43,025 bases of DNA. It comes from Cristatella mucedo. Its lineage: Eukaryota; Bryozoa; Phylactolaemata; Cristatellidae. Below are positions 22,121 through 34,599 of the stretch, piece after piece. A program made the translations under genes and the position numbers. Within the stretch, counting starts at the first letter, position 1; each line of letters starts with the position of its first letter. The stretch lies in assembly GCA_009760855.2 (NCBI GenBank), contig WPIO01000454.1, positions 1 to 43,025 of the forward strand. Reading direction: 5' to 3'. Under the pieces are notes generated by a model. That model was given only the letters and a program-made list of their open reading frames with translations, was not told the origin of the DNA and made no database searches.

Positions 22121-23270
22121 GCACTTGCGACCGTCTTTTGATTGCTCTTTTGTTGGAGCGAGTGCTATGCATTCTTGCTCAGCTAATGGTTTAGAAGCAA
22201 AATATCATTCTAGCTAAAATTTAATTGTATTTGGCATCGCCTTCATTGCATAAGACCACTGGCACACTAAAACGAGCATTAACCGCAAATTTCTAGGCAT
22301 TTATTAGACTTGTCAGCTTTTATATCGCACGTGGCTCCACTAAGCGAAAATGCAGAAGGTACTAATAATTGAATGCCAGATCAATGCTTGTGAATTGTAT
22401 CGTATGCAGTCATCCGTAAGTGGTATCGTACCTATTTGCCGATTACTCTGGTCGGATGTAAGTCTGCCGATCTTCATTAGCCCGGTGGCCAATAGACTAA
22501 TTTTTCTCCAATGCCAGTTGGGCTAGTGCATTCCTGTCCCGGGTACCACTTAAAGGCGGCAAAGTCAGGATATCCAGTACACTTAAACTAGTATGTACTC
22601 TTACCGCTAGTCACTTAAGCAGATCCGATGAATTAAGTGTATTGGCAAAAGGAGCATAGAAATGCTTACAACAGCCAGGAAAGTATCGTGCTCGGTCCTG
22701 TGTTGATTCTTATACAGTAGAAGAGTAGCGATTAGTTGAAGGGAGAAGTAACTACTGCCTACAGCCAAATAAAAATGTGAACCCAAGGTTTACCATGCCA
22801 GGCGTTGTGCCACCCACTCCCCTGACTCAGGTTCAGTAAATGTGTATCGAATAAACTTCAAACCGTATTTAGACAATGCCTGAAGTTTACCTTTTTTTAA
22901 CCTTTAACGCACTCCCGACCTATATCCAGATTTTTTTATTATATGAAATCGTTGGAAAGGTACCTCAAATCTACCCTGATGTTTACTACCTCAGCTGGAA
23001 CTAGATGATTTATCATTTTTGGTAATTATTTGCTGTGACATTGTGCATTTTATTATCTCCCCAGTAACATCATCTTATAAGGCATACTTAAATTGGCCGT
23101 ACAGTAATAATTTTCCAAAAGATGTCATACAAATGTATTATTGCTATCATTATTATTACGATTACCATCTACGAAGTATTCCTGAAAAATAAAGCATCCT
23201 GATCGCCTGTGATTGGCCATGAAAAACATGTGGTCTCTTAGTGAAGCAGCAGCAGCGTAATATTATATTG

Positions 23271-23302
23271 CTACTACTGCTACAACTACAACTACAACTA
23301 CA
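23271..23302. repeat. Trinucleotide repeat (CTA/ACA)
   Basis: Short imperfect run of CTACTACTGCTACAACTACA type. Simple-sequence DNA. Confidence 0.8.
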
Positions 23303-23621
23303 TTATGTACTTTAAGTTTGGCTCTATACTATGCCTCTGGTGACCCATAGTGGTTTTCAAGTTCCATTTACAGTGCTGCTTAGCAATAATTTAATCTCTT
23401 CTAATCAATTGTGCTCTTAATATACCGTGTTAATGAGAAAGATAGAAACTAAGCTTCTTTAGGAGCTTCATTTCCAGCATTCGCCATTATCTGTTTCAAT
23501 ATTCTTATGACCTCTGCAGATTGTTGTTGTTAAACGAGCTTCTCACCACGATCTTCCTTGTATTACATGTCATGTGTCTCCTACGATGGTCAAAAAAATT
23601 AGAAGCTACCGTTGAATATAT

Positions 23622-23652
23622 TACTATCTGATTTAAAAGCTTCTTTTGTATG
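23622..23652 (-). mobile_element. Tail-only scrap of SINE family 1
   Basis: CTGATTTAAAAGCTTCTTTT followed by GTATGGC matches the 3' tail of the SINE at 9868-9900. Similarity stops abruptly after about 30 bp. This is a heavily 5'-truncated insertion or a deletion remnant; the length is too short for certainty. Confidence 0.45.
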
Positions 23653-26600
23653 GCGATCCCTTAATTTGACTGGTTCTGGGACTCCAGATTCCTCTGACCA
23701 TTGAGACTTTAGCCACTTCCGGCGTATTTGCATGTTTCTTACCTGACCCCTTTGTAGTATCACCGATGTGGCCAATTGTGGTGCTCAGCCGGGCAGTAAG
23801 CCGCGTTGGCTGACCCGAAGTCGGCAACACGAGTGGGTGGTAGCCAACCGCTGGCCGGCTGCTCTGCCATCCAGGGTGTTACCGGCCTCAGAGCCGGAGC
23901 CAAGACTGCCCTCAAGAAGCTGGTGCAATGGATTACGGCAATCCGCCGGTTAGACGAGCTACAGCGATCCACGGCAATCTGCTTTGATTGGGATAAAATT
24001 GAAAGGCAGGTGACGTTACCGAGCTCAAAATGTGACCCAATCTAGTTCTACACGATTGATTTAATGTATTCAACACATTTCATGTCATTGGGAGCTGGAA
24101 AAATCTTGCAAATAAGCTGCAAAGACGAAGGTGGGCGATGAGATTTTACTTTCCCTTGAGATTTTCCTGTTTCCACGTTCGGAAAGGATGGAACAGTGAG
24201 GGCAGTTAAGCAAAAGAGAAAATAACTCAGCCCTGCTTAACCGAACAAACTCTGGCTCGCAGCTGCAAATCAATAATCCAGCACCTTGCCACGTACAGAC
24301 ACAAGCAAAAATATAAATTGTGAGATAAACTTTGCTGGCATTATACGACCGTACGTATGGCGTTAGGTAAATTCTCGTAGCGCTGGCTGTGGTGTCTCGT
24401 GATCGTCGTTCAGGTGTGAACAGCACGCTCTCCTCCATCGTTTTAAGAGAAAACGAGTCTCTCACAGGGACTACAAAAAAAGTGAAGGCTACGCCGAATT
24501 ATCTCAGCGACTGTAGCTCTATTTTTAAATAACTAGCTGGGACAATGGGGCAAGAGCTTGGCAGAATTAGTATTGGGTCCTGCACCACGGGCCATTATGG
24601 TAAGGAATTACTACAATCATTCGAACGCCGGCGAAGCGACACTGTCCCTCTTGAATGCTGAAAAAGTTCCAAGCGGTTCTTTTTGGACTTAGTTATGGCC
24701 TTGGTTGACAGGCCACCAGAGATCAATCAGCCGCTCCTTAGGGTAGCAGATCAATGCTAAATATCAAATCACCACAGTTGGCCTAACAGTTTCCAGGTTT
24801 GCATTTAACTCCTTCCTATCTCAACACTGTTGCGCCCCTCTGGCTCACTGCTCGTTGATAAAAGTGTTTTTGCCATCGTGCAATTCAAAATTGAGCTCGA
24901 CTAGCGCTGTGCAACGATATTGTGTGAGTGTATTTTAAAATCATGTCAAAATCAAAATCATCAAAATTGAGTCTATTCCTACATGAAATGTACATTAGTG
25001 CATCGTGTTGACGACTTGAGAATTGTTTTCAGTGGATTAGATTGGATTGCATTATCTGCCTATTCTTTTCATGGGATTATCACTAATGGCAGAGTGATCG
25101 TATGCACAATTTCCTGAATTCTTTTGAGCGTGTGCACAAAACAGTGTGCTTTAATGTGCAATATAATCGAAACCTGGCAGAATGTACTTTTATTTGTGTT
25201 GCCGTAGATGCAGTGGATTGGAGTGCATTGCGGTTTTCCAGGAGGCCTTTGCAGATAATTTTACGGCAACGCCTAGAGCAATGCTATCAATGAATAGGGT
25301 TTGGTTTTCAAATTTTGGTTTTCAAATCACTGCTTTACAGGAAATGAAAACTCATTGTGTAACATACATGCATTCTAATGTTGAGAAACATAGCTGAAAA
25401 CCAGTATCGTGTTGTTTCTTGCTGACCGTGACCTCAGGGTGAACGAATGTGTGAATATATTTTGAGTTGGCCCTGAAGTTTCGTCTTTTCTTAGGTAGAA
25501 GGCGTGCCTGTCTTGACTACATATATCGAATTTGTGCATTGCACGTATTGACTGCAGCCACGGCTCCGTTCCCTTCGCCTAAATCAGACCACTCATTGAC
25601 TAGAAGATTTTAATCGTCTAGGAGTGTCAATGTGGACTAGAACATTAACTCGACTTTAAGCCTGAAGATTGTTAGGCTGGGTACTCTTCCTGTAAGAGCA
25701 ATGCTTCAAACGTGGCTCCAGCGGTGATGGCATAACCGTCACGGTCCAGTGTATACAACGAATCCTTGCGTGAACAGCCTCGACACGACAGTGAACTAGT
25801 TCGGGCGGTGAGCTGCAGCCGGGGTCGACTTCTGTTGGTGGCAGCTGAGGCCTCGGCAGGCTGCCTAATAGGCAGGTATTAGCGAGGACGAGCCACAGGT
25901 CAGGCCTGGCCGACTTAGCCTCACAGAGGAAAACGCAACACATCAGTACTCTTGGTAACCCGATCGTGGCTAATTCAATGACCTCATTTGAAGCTTGGGT
26001 AGAAATAGTTAGGTCGGAGGGTGCATTGCTCGTCACCAGTCAGCTGTACAAACTCACCCACATCAGGGGTTTACTGCTCTAAGGTGACCAGGTGGCTGAC
26101 CATCCCGAGGCCAGTAGATGACCTACCACCCCAATGCGACTATGTGACTGAAACCCAATCTCATTCGATTTTGTAAAACCGAGCTTGGAGTCGAAACAGT
26201 TGAGACTTCTCATGCAATAGGTTTTAATTACGCGTACCTTATTTTTATAGTTCACATTTGAACATAAAAAGTAAAGTAATATGTCCGCTCTCTTGATACC
26301 AGCACTTTCGCACTAAGAGAGGTTGAATTCCGCATGATAAATCATGAGCGTTGCCTTGGCCCGTTCATGAATGCTCCCTATATATGCACAAACACAAGTT
26401 GATTGCAAATCCGACCCCCTCTCTCTCCCTCTCAATGGTTTATTTGGTTTCCGTTGCCTTGGACATGCAGAGCCTATGCTTCTCTAATTAGCCACACGTT
26501 AGCAGAGAAATAAAACAGCTAATTTTTGGTGGATAGATAATTTAAAAAAGAACATGGAAGCTTAAACCGGTGCAGTAGTTCGGGATGATATATTAAGGAA

Positions 26601-29175
26601 ACGAGTAAGTGTGGACCCCTGTGCATAAGAAAGAGAATCGTTTCTATGTATCGTTAGCAAGCTGGTGATTTACATAAAGGAGACACCAGTGGACGAAGGG
26701 CCGTGTACATTACTTTATACCGGGTTTCTTACAACAAGCATTTTCTAGGATGTAGCTCAACCTATGCATTAGCTAGTGTATGATTGTCTCACCTTCAAAC
26801 TATCTTGAGACTGATCATGAATTACTGGATAGCACAACCAATGAGCTCGGAAGTCAGATCCCCTTAAATAGTTCCTAATACCTGTCGAACGCAAGTTGTC
26901 AATGCAATCAGTGGCTAGTTGTTCTAACCAAACGTCTACAAATTACCAAAAAGATTGCTTCAAAGTCAATTACAACTGTTTTCCATTCGGCTTGAACTTT
27001 ACATATAGTTCCAATATATAGGCAACACAGTTTAGCCTGTTTTATCACTTAATATATGGGCTTTTTTCTTGAGCAAAATTTAACTTCATTATTGCAACGA
27101 ATAGTAATTATCGGTGTTACATATGTTTTTGGCGAATTTTTCTCTTAACACACTTATCTGGGTAGGTTGTTCTCTTTGAGAAGACGGTGGTGGCAGTAGA
27201 GCCTCTAGGATTATCTGTAGTAACCTGCTTATTACCTATGACCGTGCATACCTATTATTATATCGCTATGGTCGCTTAATTTAATGTATTGATGTCATTG
27301 CTGTTGCTAAAGTCCGCGAATTACCCGGTACAGAAGTGCAATCCCCGAAAAGCTTGGGATAAGGTCGCGACTTGAGGTCCAGCTCGTTCGATACTTTTGG
27401 CATGATCTTGAACCATCCTAAGTGATCTCCCTCGATTGCTGGTGGGAATCTCTCTAGCTTAGTGATCGGAATGCCTGGTATAACCCAAGCAATGAAATTC
27501 AAGCTTGTCATCGGAATCCGAGCTCAATGTGCATCCTTGTTAGTAAGCAAATATTTGTGCGTGAAAAACTGTCACCTTCTTGCTTTGACCGAGATCTGGC
27601 TGAAATTGGTCAACTCCCAAACGTTTCTTTTGCACCTCCGAACACGCTTCTGCATTCCCATAATTAGATAAATCAAAAAGGGTGGTAGATTGGGCTTTAT
27701 TACGAGTTTATCATTTTAGCTGTAGTTGTTTTCAGCTACTTGGAAGCCGTCTTGATGATAGCTGCAGAAGCTCATCTGCTACTGTACAGAGCAAGATTGT
27801 TAAATTAGCTCAATTTTCCATTCCTGTCTACTTGCTGTATATCGGCCGACGAAAAAAGGGTATATCGGCCGACGAAAAAAGACAGATTCGGCCATACAAT
27901 ATCGAAATAGGCTGAGCTGGTACATATACGCTAACAGATCTGAACTTTAAATGAATCCAAAAGTTTCTTTCGTATCATATTAATTTTAAGATAATTTTCA
28001 TTTGAAATTAGCCGAGGACATCAACGGGCCAAAAAAGATAGGGCAACTGAGCAGGTGCGACATCCAACCTCAGAGGCGGTGCATCACTAGTTTGATCTAG
28101 TCCTTAATGCTCCACAAATGCTGACGGTAACCTAGCGGCTGAACAAGGATTACAAATAGTGAGCGTCGACGCTGAATTAGAGCCTATCCACGGAAATTTT
28201 GCTTAATCTATTCACCGGCAATCACGTGGCGACATGATATCGCCATAGCTTGCAGAGTCCCTCCGAACTGTGCCAGCGCTGAAGCACCATACTTCCACGT
28301 CATCGGCCAAAGCAGCCGCCCTAAACAATTGCCAATCAACTGCCATTTTTGCGGGAGCTACTGTGTAAGACTAGGATAAAATATAGCAAGGGTCAACTGA
28401 CGAGTGTAAGAAATGTCAGAAAGGGAACGAAATTTTAGCTTTAGCTCGGCATTAAGATGATTTTGCCGTTACTGTCGCAGAGTTACGAGATGGTCTTGTC
28501 AAAAAGGATCACTTAAGCCCAATCTTGATCAGCCAACTAGCATTGCATGCAACGATTTTTCGCCCACTTTTAGAGAACCACAAAGACTGTCTCCTAAGGC
28601 TTTAATTTTAGTCCTTGCTCACTTCTCTCAACCGAATGGGTCTCCAAAACATTCGCCCTAACGCTAACTGCTGTCTCGTTATTGCTGTCTAGTGTTGCAG
28701 AGCTGACCTACGTTTTGGCTTACTAAACATTGCCAGCAGTCGTCGCCATGCACATTGCCGCAAACAACGTCTTCCAGACCACGACCACTGTCACCGATCA
28801 TATACCATGGGCCATGCACATCTCGAACTCGTCATCTGAATGCGATTCGCACATTTCCGCCACAAGCACTTAGATGATGAAAGCCATGACACCGTCCGCC
28901 ACATCCTGCTCTTTAGTTAGCGAGTATTAGGGCGTATTTAGATCTCTTGAGCTAGATGTATACGCAGTACACTAGTTAGAATTAGCGCTCATGTCCACAA
29001 ATGTTCGGCACGCCTTAGCTCGCGCCCGCTTTGAAGGGTACGAACAGCTGCCTGCCGGCGTCATGCAGGACCGAACTTCCACGGGACCGACCTGTAGAGC
29101 TCTCAGCTGCCACAGCCACTGCAACCACCACTGCTGCTCACTTCCTTAAAAAACAATCCTTTCAATTTATCCATG
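23653..29175. other. Long stretch without recognisable genes
   Basis: Open frames of about 126 codons occur on the minus strand at 24085-24465 and 25656-26036. Neither has a domain, a signal peptide or convincing splice sites, and both lie in locally GC-richer DNA. A 22-bp sequence (GTATATCGGCCGACGAAAAA plus AG) is repeated in tandem at 27837-27858 and 27860-27881. The part at 28340-28460 shows Cys codons in a zinc-knuckle-like spacing, but with stops. Confidence 0.4.
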
Positions 29176-29495
29176 CTTCTAATTACATCGAGTTGATTTT
29201 ATTTTAATAAAGCGTAAACTACATTTGATTGTATATATATATGTATATATATATATATATATATATCAGTATTATTATTTATACATTCATAAGCATCGGG
29301 GGAATGTCCTAACTTCTAATTACATCGAGTTGATTTTATTTTAATAAAGCGTAAACTACATTTGATTGTATATATATATATATATATATACAATCAAATG
29401 TAGTTTATATATATTTTTATTTATATTTATTTATTATATATATATATCAGTACTATTATTTATACATTCATAAGCATCTGGGGGGAATGTCCTAA
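29176..29495. repeat. Tandem duplication (offset 137 bp) with AT repeats
   Basis: Copy 1 (29176-29312) and copy 2 (29313-29495) both run from CTTCTAATTACATCGAG through an AT dinucleotide tract to GGGGGAATGTCCTAA. Copy 2 is longer because it carries an inverted copy of its own core (29353-29406) and a longer AT tract. Further G-rich pieces of the same end (GGGGAATGCC, GGGGGGATGTCCTAA) follow up to about 29540. Confidence 0.9.
29353..29406. repeat. Perfect 54-bp palindrome
   Basis: The arm AAACTACATTTGATTG (29353-29368) is followed by 22 bp of TA repeat and the exact inverse arm CAATCAAATGTAGTTT (29391-29406). The TA tract is self-complementary, so the whole segment can form a cruciform. Confidence 0.95.
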
Positions 29496-29540
29496 CCGAG
29501 GGGAATGCCCCGGGGGGATGTCCTAAGGTCCACCAGGGGG

Positions 29541-30204
29541 GAATAATCCAGCAGGAAAACGTCCCTGGAAGGAAATGCTTTACAACCCTCGAGTCGATGG
29601 AGCCAACTGGCTAACAGCTTTTTCTGATTATAGTGGCCCTGTAATATCTTAATACTAAACCTTAAGCCCTAAGACCTAAATTGCAAATATATTAACCCAA
29701 AACAAGCATACATAAATCCAACGATTCATTTGTACGGATTAACCTTCTAAAAGTACAAAACATGAATACGGGATCTTAAATCTCAAGCTCATAAAATAAA
29801 AAGTATTTACTTCGCCTAGATTTAACCATCCGTGTACAGCAGCTTGCTATGAGAAATGGGCATAATAAAGAATTGACATCGTAGTGTAAGCAAATGACGC
29901 CCTAGCAACCGTTCAGAAAGTGAAAGATCAAAGGTGGGCTAAGACACATCAAATGCATGCTAAGCAATATCAAGGGAGTTCCAAGTTGAGTGCCGGACTG
30001 GAATGAAATCATATCGCTTATAAAATAGCCAACATAAACAGAGGATTATGATAAGTACGATTTAGGAGTTATTTGGAAAGCGATTATTGTTTGACTTATG
30101 TCGTTGCTGCTAAACAATACATTGGGTTGAGGTCAGTCACTATTTTCGAGCAACGACCTGCCGGTTGGCCACACGACAGGCAAGCCTAGGTGGACATTTC
30201 CAAA
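29541..30204. other. Stretch without recognisable genes
   Basis: No feature recognised between the tandem duplication and the next LINE-A piece. Confidence 0.45.
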
Positions 30205-30812
30205 GCAGCACGACTCTACCTAAGTCTGCATTTGTAAGTATGTCGTTATGCACTAGAGGCAAAGCTGACTCTGAATAGCTATTGGCTCTAAAACTAGACA
30301 GAAACTTACTAGCAGGATGTGAAGTTTCAATATTCGACTTCAGCTGGTCTGCAACGACGTTTCTTTTGATGAGAATGGAAGAGGAGAATAAGATGAATAA
30401 AATAGAAGGTGAGAGCAAGCTGGAGTTGTTCAAGTTCTCTTGGTGTTGTGTTTCTTTCTTGAGCAGTGACCTGACAGCTGCCTCTAAAAGAAATTCTGGG
30501 ACATTGCTTGAGGCTAATGCCATATGTATTATGTTTGTTGTGTGTAGCAGCAGCAGCAGACCTGTGCATTGTTGAAGCATGGCTGTGGAAACAGGGTCCT
30601 ATGGCCCAGCTGTCTTATTTGATTGGAATATGAGGTTGACAACGAGATCATTAGTGGCCTAATGAAATGTGGACATTAAAGGTTTCAACTACTAGTTATC
30701 CAATCATTAATCTCGTCTATCTTTTAGAAAAAAAAGCTAGAAAAGATCAGCTAGATCGTTACAACAATCGTCAGAAGCTAAGTAGGGAGCGCTCTACGAT
30801 CCCACAAAAACA
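30205..30812 (-). mobile_element. LINE-A internal fragment (linker and start of RT)
   Basis: The minus-strand translation contains VVADQLKSNIETSHPASKF, the Arg-Ala-Asn-Ser-Tyr-Ser-Glu-Ser-Ala block and DILTNADLGRVVLL. These match 14990-15250 of the long copy. Upstream DNA to about 30812 matches 15351-15600. It lacks everything from the RT palm to the 3' end, and a copy of the 3' half lies immediately to its right. Confidence 0.75.
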
Positions 30813-30827
30813 AATGAGGTTTAAATG

Positions 30828-31655
30828 GTCAGTAATAATAATAATAAGAATATTGATGCACTTGATAAAGCACCCTCAGAGAACTCAATCTCTTTATAGG
30901 TGCTTTATATTTGCTGCGAAGGGAAATGTAACAAAGTGGTGAGTAACATCATGCTTAGTACACGAACAACATAAATAACTTGGTTGGGGTGACAAGCGAT
31001 GAGTCAGCAAGCAAATGTGGTTAGTGGCAGCATGCCCAGTGTCAGCACACATAAGCAAACGAAGGACGAATCACAAGGATCCACTATATGCTGTCCCAAA
31101 TAGGTGCGTTTATAAGTTATTTTTAAATGTGGTCAAGTCAGGGGATGTTCTGACGCAAGTCGGGAGGGAGTTCAAGGCTTTGGGAGCATACGAACTTAAT
31201 GCAGGTTCTCCAAAAATTTGCGGTTTTGTACTAGGTATTGGTAGACTGTTGGATTCCGAAAAGCGGGTGGTACGATTCTTGGCCTGATGGTGGAGTACAT
31301 CAGAGAGATAGGCTGGAGCCAAAGAATGAAGTCACCTACAAGTGGGCGACAAAACCTTTAAGTCAATCCGTTGCTTGAGTGGTAGCCAGTGCAGGTCAGC
31401 GAGAAGTGGTATGATATGGCAGCTGCAAAGCTCACAACAGAATAGCTTAGCTGCAGAGTTTTGCACCAGCTGCAATCGCCTGATTGCACATGCCGGTAGG
31501 CCAGTAAGCAGTGAGTTGCAGAAGTCGAGACGGGATGACACGAATGCATGGACCAACTTAGACGTCGTATCCTTTTCTCTGCAAGCCCTAATTTTAGCAA
31601 TGTTATGTAGCTGAAAGTAGGCAAATTTGACCGTGGAGCTGATGCTTTCCTCTAA
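30828..31655 (-). mobile_element. LINE-A 3' half
   Basis: The 3' end is at 30828 with an (ATA)n tail and the hairpin at 30906-30867. The 3' UTR runs to about 31130, and the C-terminal coding block contains SSRLDFCNSLLTGLPACAIRR, LLADLHWLPLKQRIDLKVL and MAPAYLSDVLHHQAKNRTTR. It is 5'-truncated near 31655. Relatively few stops remain, so it is among the better kept copies. Confidence 0.85.
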
Positions 31656-32779
31656 AGTAGCGGTAGCCGTATCGGCTTCCATATACGATATTCTAGAAAT
31701 TATATTTTCAAACGTTAATCATGCAAATTACAAGGCAATGTTGTTAGAATTGTCAGCGCGACGCTAGAAATAGTAATAATAATAAATAATAACTGTGAAC
31801 TAATATTAGATTCATGTTTTATGTCGTACTATTGGCAAAATGGCCCTTGCCGGTTACAGGGGAGGAGAGATTTATGGCTTCACGAGCCATTTTGGTTAAC
31901 AAAGTACGAGTACTGACCGGCTGGAGAGGTGCAGTTGGAATTTAAGTGCTAGAGAAAACGGTCATGAGCAGTGTTGACTCGGGCTAATTTCAACAGTTTT
32001 CATTTCTATGGCATGTCGTATTACTGTACCATTGGTTACATAATGTTAGAATGTCACGCAATGAGCTAGATCTCCTGATGATCATAATTGCAGTGTACCC
32101 TAAAACGAGAGAACAGACCAAGTATGCTGCTTGGGTGATCTAAATGATTGAGATGGAGAAATAAAAGAGTCGCGTAGAACCAAATGGTAACTAGTTGCTC
32201 GGAGCTAGCGGCTGCTGATCACAGTTGAATGAGCATCTATGAATTTCCAAGTGTTTTGTTGCTTATATACTTACAGACATTATATGTTTATATTCCGCAA
32301 CCTCAGTTACCAAATGCATTTGCCTCGTTTTCTCAAAGTGAGCTAACCTAATAAGTGAGCTTTACGCAAAGGCATAAAACTTGGCTTGACCAGCTTCTTC
32401 TTCCTAAAGTTCTACCCGCACATACGAGGGACGACATGCAAAGCACGACGTCCATTTTTTCACGTGCAACCACCAATCTAGGATCCGTTCTCTGCTAACC
32501 ATGTATGCCACCCAGTTCCCTTGCAGCCAAAGTGGGTGGGAAGGCTCCTCTGTCCGTGGTGCCTCTGCAGCTATTTCTGTCGGTGAACCAGTCGATGGCA
32601 AGCGATAATTGTTCCTTCTTGCCTACTTGATCGGCTTCAAACCAAACTGCGACATAGCCGATGTAGTCGTGGAAGACTTTACATAGCCTAACCATCACTC
32701 AACTGCAACTTTACGTCCATGCACTTAAAATCCCCCATTCTACGAAAAGACGAATGGACTAATAGAACCTGGATTTCAG
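31656..32779. other. Stretch without recognisable genes
   Basis: AT-rich to about 32400, then GC-richer toward the array. A short (TAA)n run lies near 31770-31788. No open frame of interest. Confidence 0.45.
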
Positions 32780-34500
32780 ACGAAGGCCTGGTGAGTATCT
32801 GAAGAACAGTGAAAAGTTTCACCGTGCGAGTGGACGTACGCAGGACGATGAATTAGAACCCTAATCCACAGTCCCACAGCATTCGTGGGCCGTAGGCCAT
32901 GCATCAATTGTTGGCAACTTCGTTTCCCGAACGTCATGCTTGTCATCGTGTAGGACGCCAAATTGAGTTAGAAAATGAACGACGTATTCACTAGGCGCCA
33001 CAGGGAATGCTTACTTAGGTGTGAATGGTAGAAGTCGAATATTAGAACATATGCGGACCGGTTTTCTGCCCCATTGCCTGTTTGCTATTTGAGGTCAATG
33101 AGTACCATGCAAGAAGCTTCATGCCCAAGCGAACCGGCTATACCTGTGGCGGATCGAAGATGGTGTGACCTTGTACCCTAGCATAGGCACACCCACTGAT
33201 ATTAGAAATGTCGAAAAGGACGTTTCCTTACCCCGGAACGGCAAAGCCAGGGGTCAGCTCCCAGAGAAACCACATCTTGAAACGTAGGACGGCATGATCG
33301 TTTTATTTTGGCGTAAGCTCTCGACTAGGGTAGACGCCGCCCCGGACTATTTGAAAGGTACTCACCTAGCCAGATCTTTGATGGCTAAGTCCATACCATT
33401 GGGACGATTCGGTAGATAGGCAGACCTGATAAATCCGATTGAGCCACTGGGGCGTTTGTTCGCTCTTCAGATGTCGTATTGCGCCCCGAGAGTTTCTTTA
33501 TGTGGGATACGCCCCGTAGACATCACTAGTCCCAATTTGTGTCGGGCCTTTGCGCTTATTATAAGATAATGTGCACCTGGTTGATCTCTGTTAAACTACG
33601 GTTACTGGAGGCCAAGCTATCGATTAATAACGACTATTATTGTAAGGGAACGAATCGGTAATGAGCTAACAAACGAGTAGCTCAGTTAGAAGTGATAAAT
33701 GAGGACACGTGGAGGTAACTCACGCACACAGAATTGTTCGTATCCGAGATTTCACTCCTCCCGTTTAGGCCTAGCTGGATCGATAGAGAGAAGCTTAAAC
33801 GCTCACGGAGATCAGGTGAGTATGAAACCACTATAAGCCAGCTTTTGCTCTTACGTGCCGAGAAACGGTGGAGGAAGAACTATAACCCCAATCCGCAGTG
33901 CCACTGCATTCGTAGGCCGTACGTGATACTCACAATGTTAGAAGTTTCATTCGACTGACGCGGTGCTGGTCATCGTGTAGGATGCCAAATTAAGTTCAAC
34001 GATGAATAGCCTATCCAATGTGTCTCAGTAAATACTTACTTTAGTTTGACTGACAGATGTAGAATATTTAAACCTATGTGGCTGCTGGATGCTGCAACAT
34101 CGTCTGTATGCTATTGGAGGTCGGTGAGCTATTGTAGCTGAAGTTTCCCGTCAGAGCGAGCCGCTGTACCAATGGCGGGTCAAGGTTAATTTGAACTTGA
34201 GCCCTAGCAACGGCGAAGTCGCAGAAATGCAACGCTTCAGGGTAGGCGTTACCGTACCCCGGAAGGGCACAGCTAGGGGTCAGTTCCCAGAGGCCTACAG
34301 CCGGAAACGTCGGAAGACATGATCGTTCTATTTCGGTGGTAGCTCTCGAGTGGAGTAGACGTCGACTCTGACTATTCCAAAGGTATACAGCTAGCCGGAT
34401 GTTTGATGACCTAAGTTTTTCCCATTACGACGAAAGCAGTACGCAGGGAAACCTTATAACGCCGACAGGTACGTTTGTTAGCTCTAAAGGTCTGTTCTTT
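32780..34500. repeat. Two-copy tandem duplication of about 1,027 bp, related to the adjoining satellite
   Basis: Landmarks recur at a nearly constant offset: AACCCTAATCC at 32857 and AACCCCAATCC at 33884; GCCAAATTGAGTT near 32956 and GCCAAATTAAGTT near 33983; CCCCGGAACGGCAAAGCC at 33231 and CCCCGGAAGGGCACAGCT at 34257; CGTTTGTT at 33453 and 34472. The copies are much diverged. Parts of each (the GCATTCGT, AATTGAGTT and CTACTTxGGT landmarks, in this order) also align with the 429-bp monomer to the right. Confidence 0.75.
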
Positions 34501-34599
34501 CGACTCGATAACTACTTGTCCGATTGCGGCAACGCTATTTTAGTATCTGAGGCCGAGTGCCAACTTCCATAGCCTGTTTTAATCCGACTCAACATTTCA

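Larger units (their letters stand above)
20836..23621. other. Stretch mostly without recognisable genes
   Basis: It contains the GC-richer patch at 21735-22120 and the trinucleotide repeat at 23271. The remaining DNA is AT-rich without a credible open frame. Confidence 0.45.

Noticed and set aside
24085-24465. 126-codon minus-strand open frame
   Set aside because: An ATG exists, but there is no domain, no signal peptide and no clear promoter or splice sites. The length is within chance for this amount of DNA.
25656-26036. 126-codon minus-strand open frame in a GC-richer patch
   Set aside because: Composition lowers the stop frequency; nothing in the translation is recognisable.
27837-27881. 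22-bp tandem repeat as a regulatory site
   Set aside because: There are only two copies with no palindrome or promoter nearby; simple duplication is sufficient.
28340-28460. Possible retroviral-type gag zinc knuckle
   Set aside because: Two CxxC-like pairs can be found only by changing frame across stops, and no protease, polymerase or LTR is nearby.
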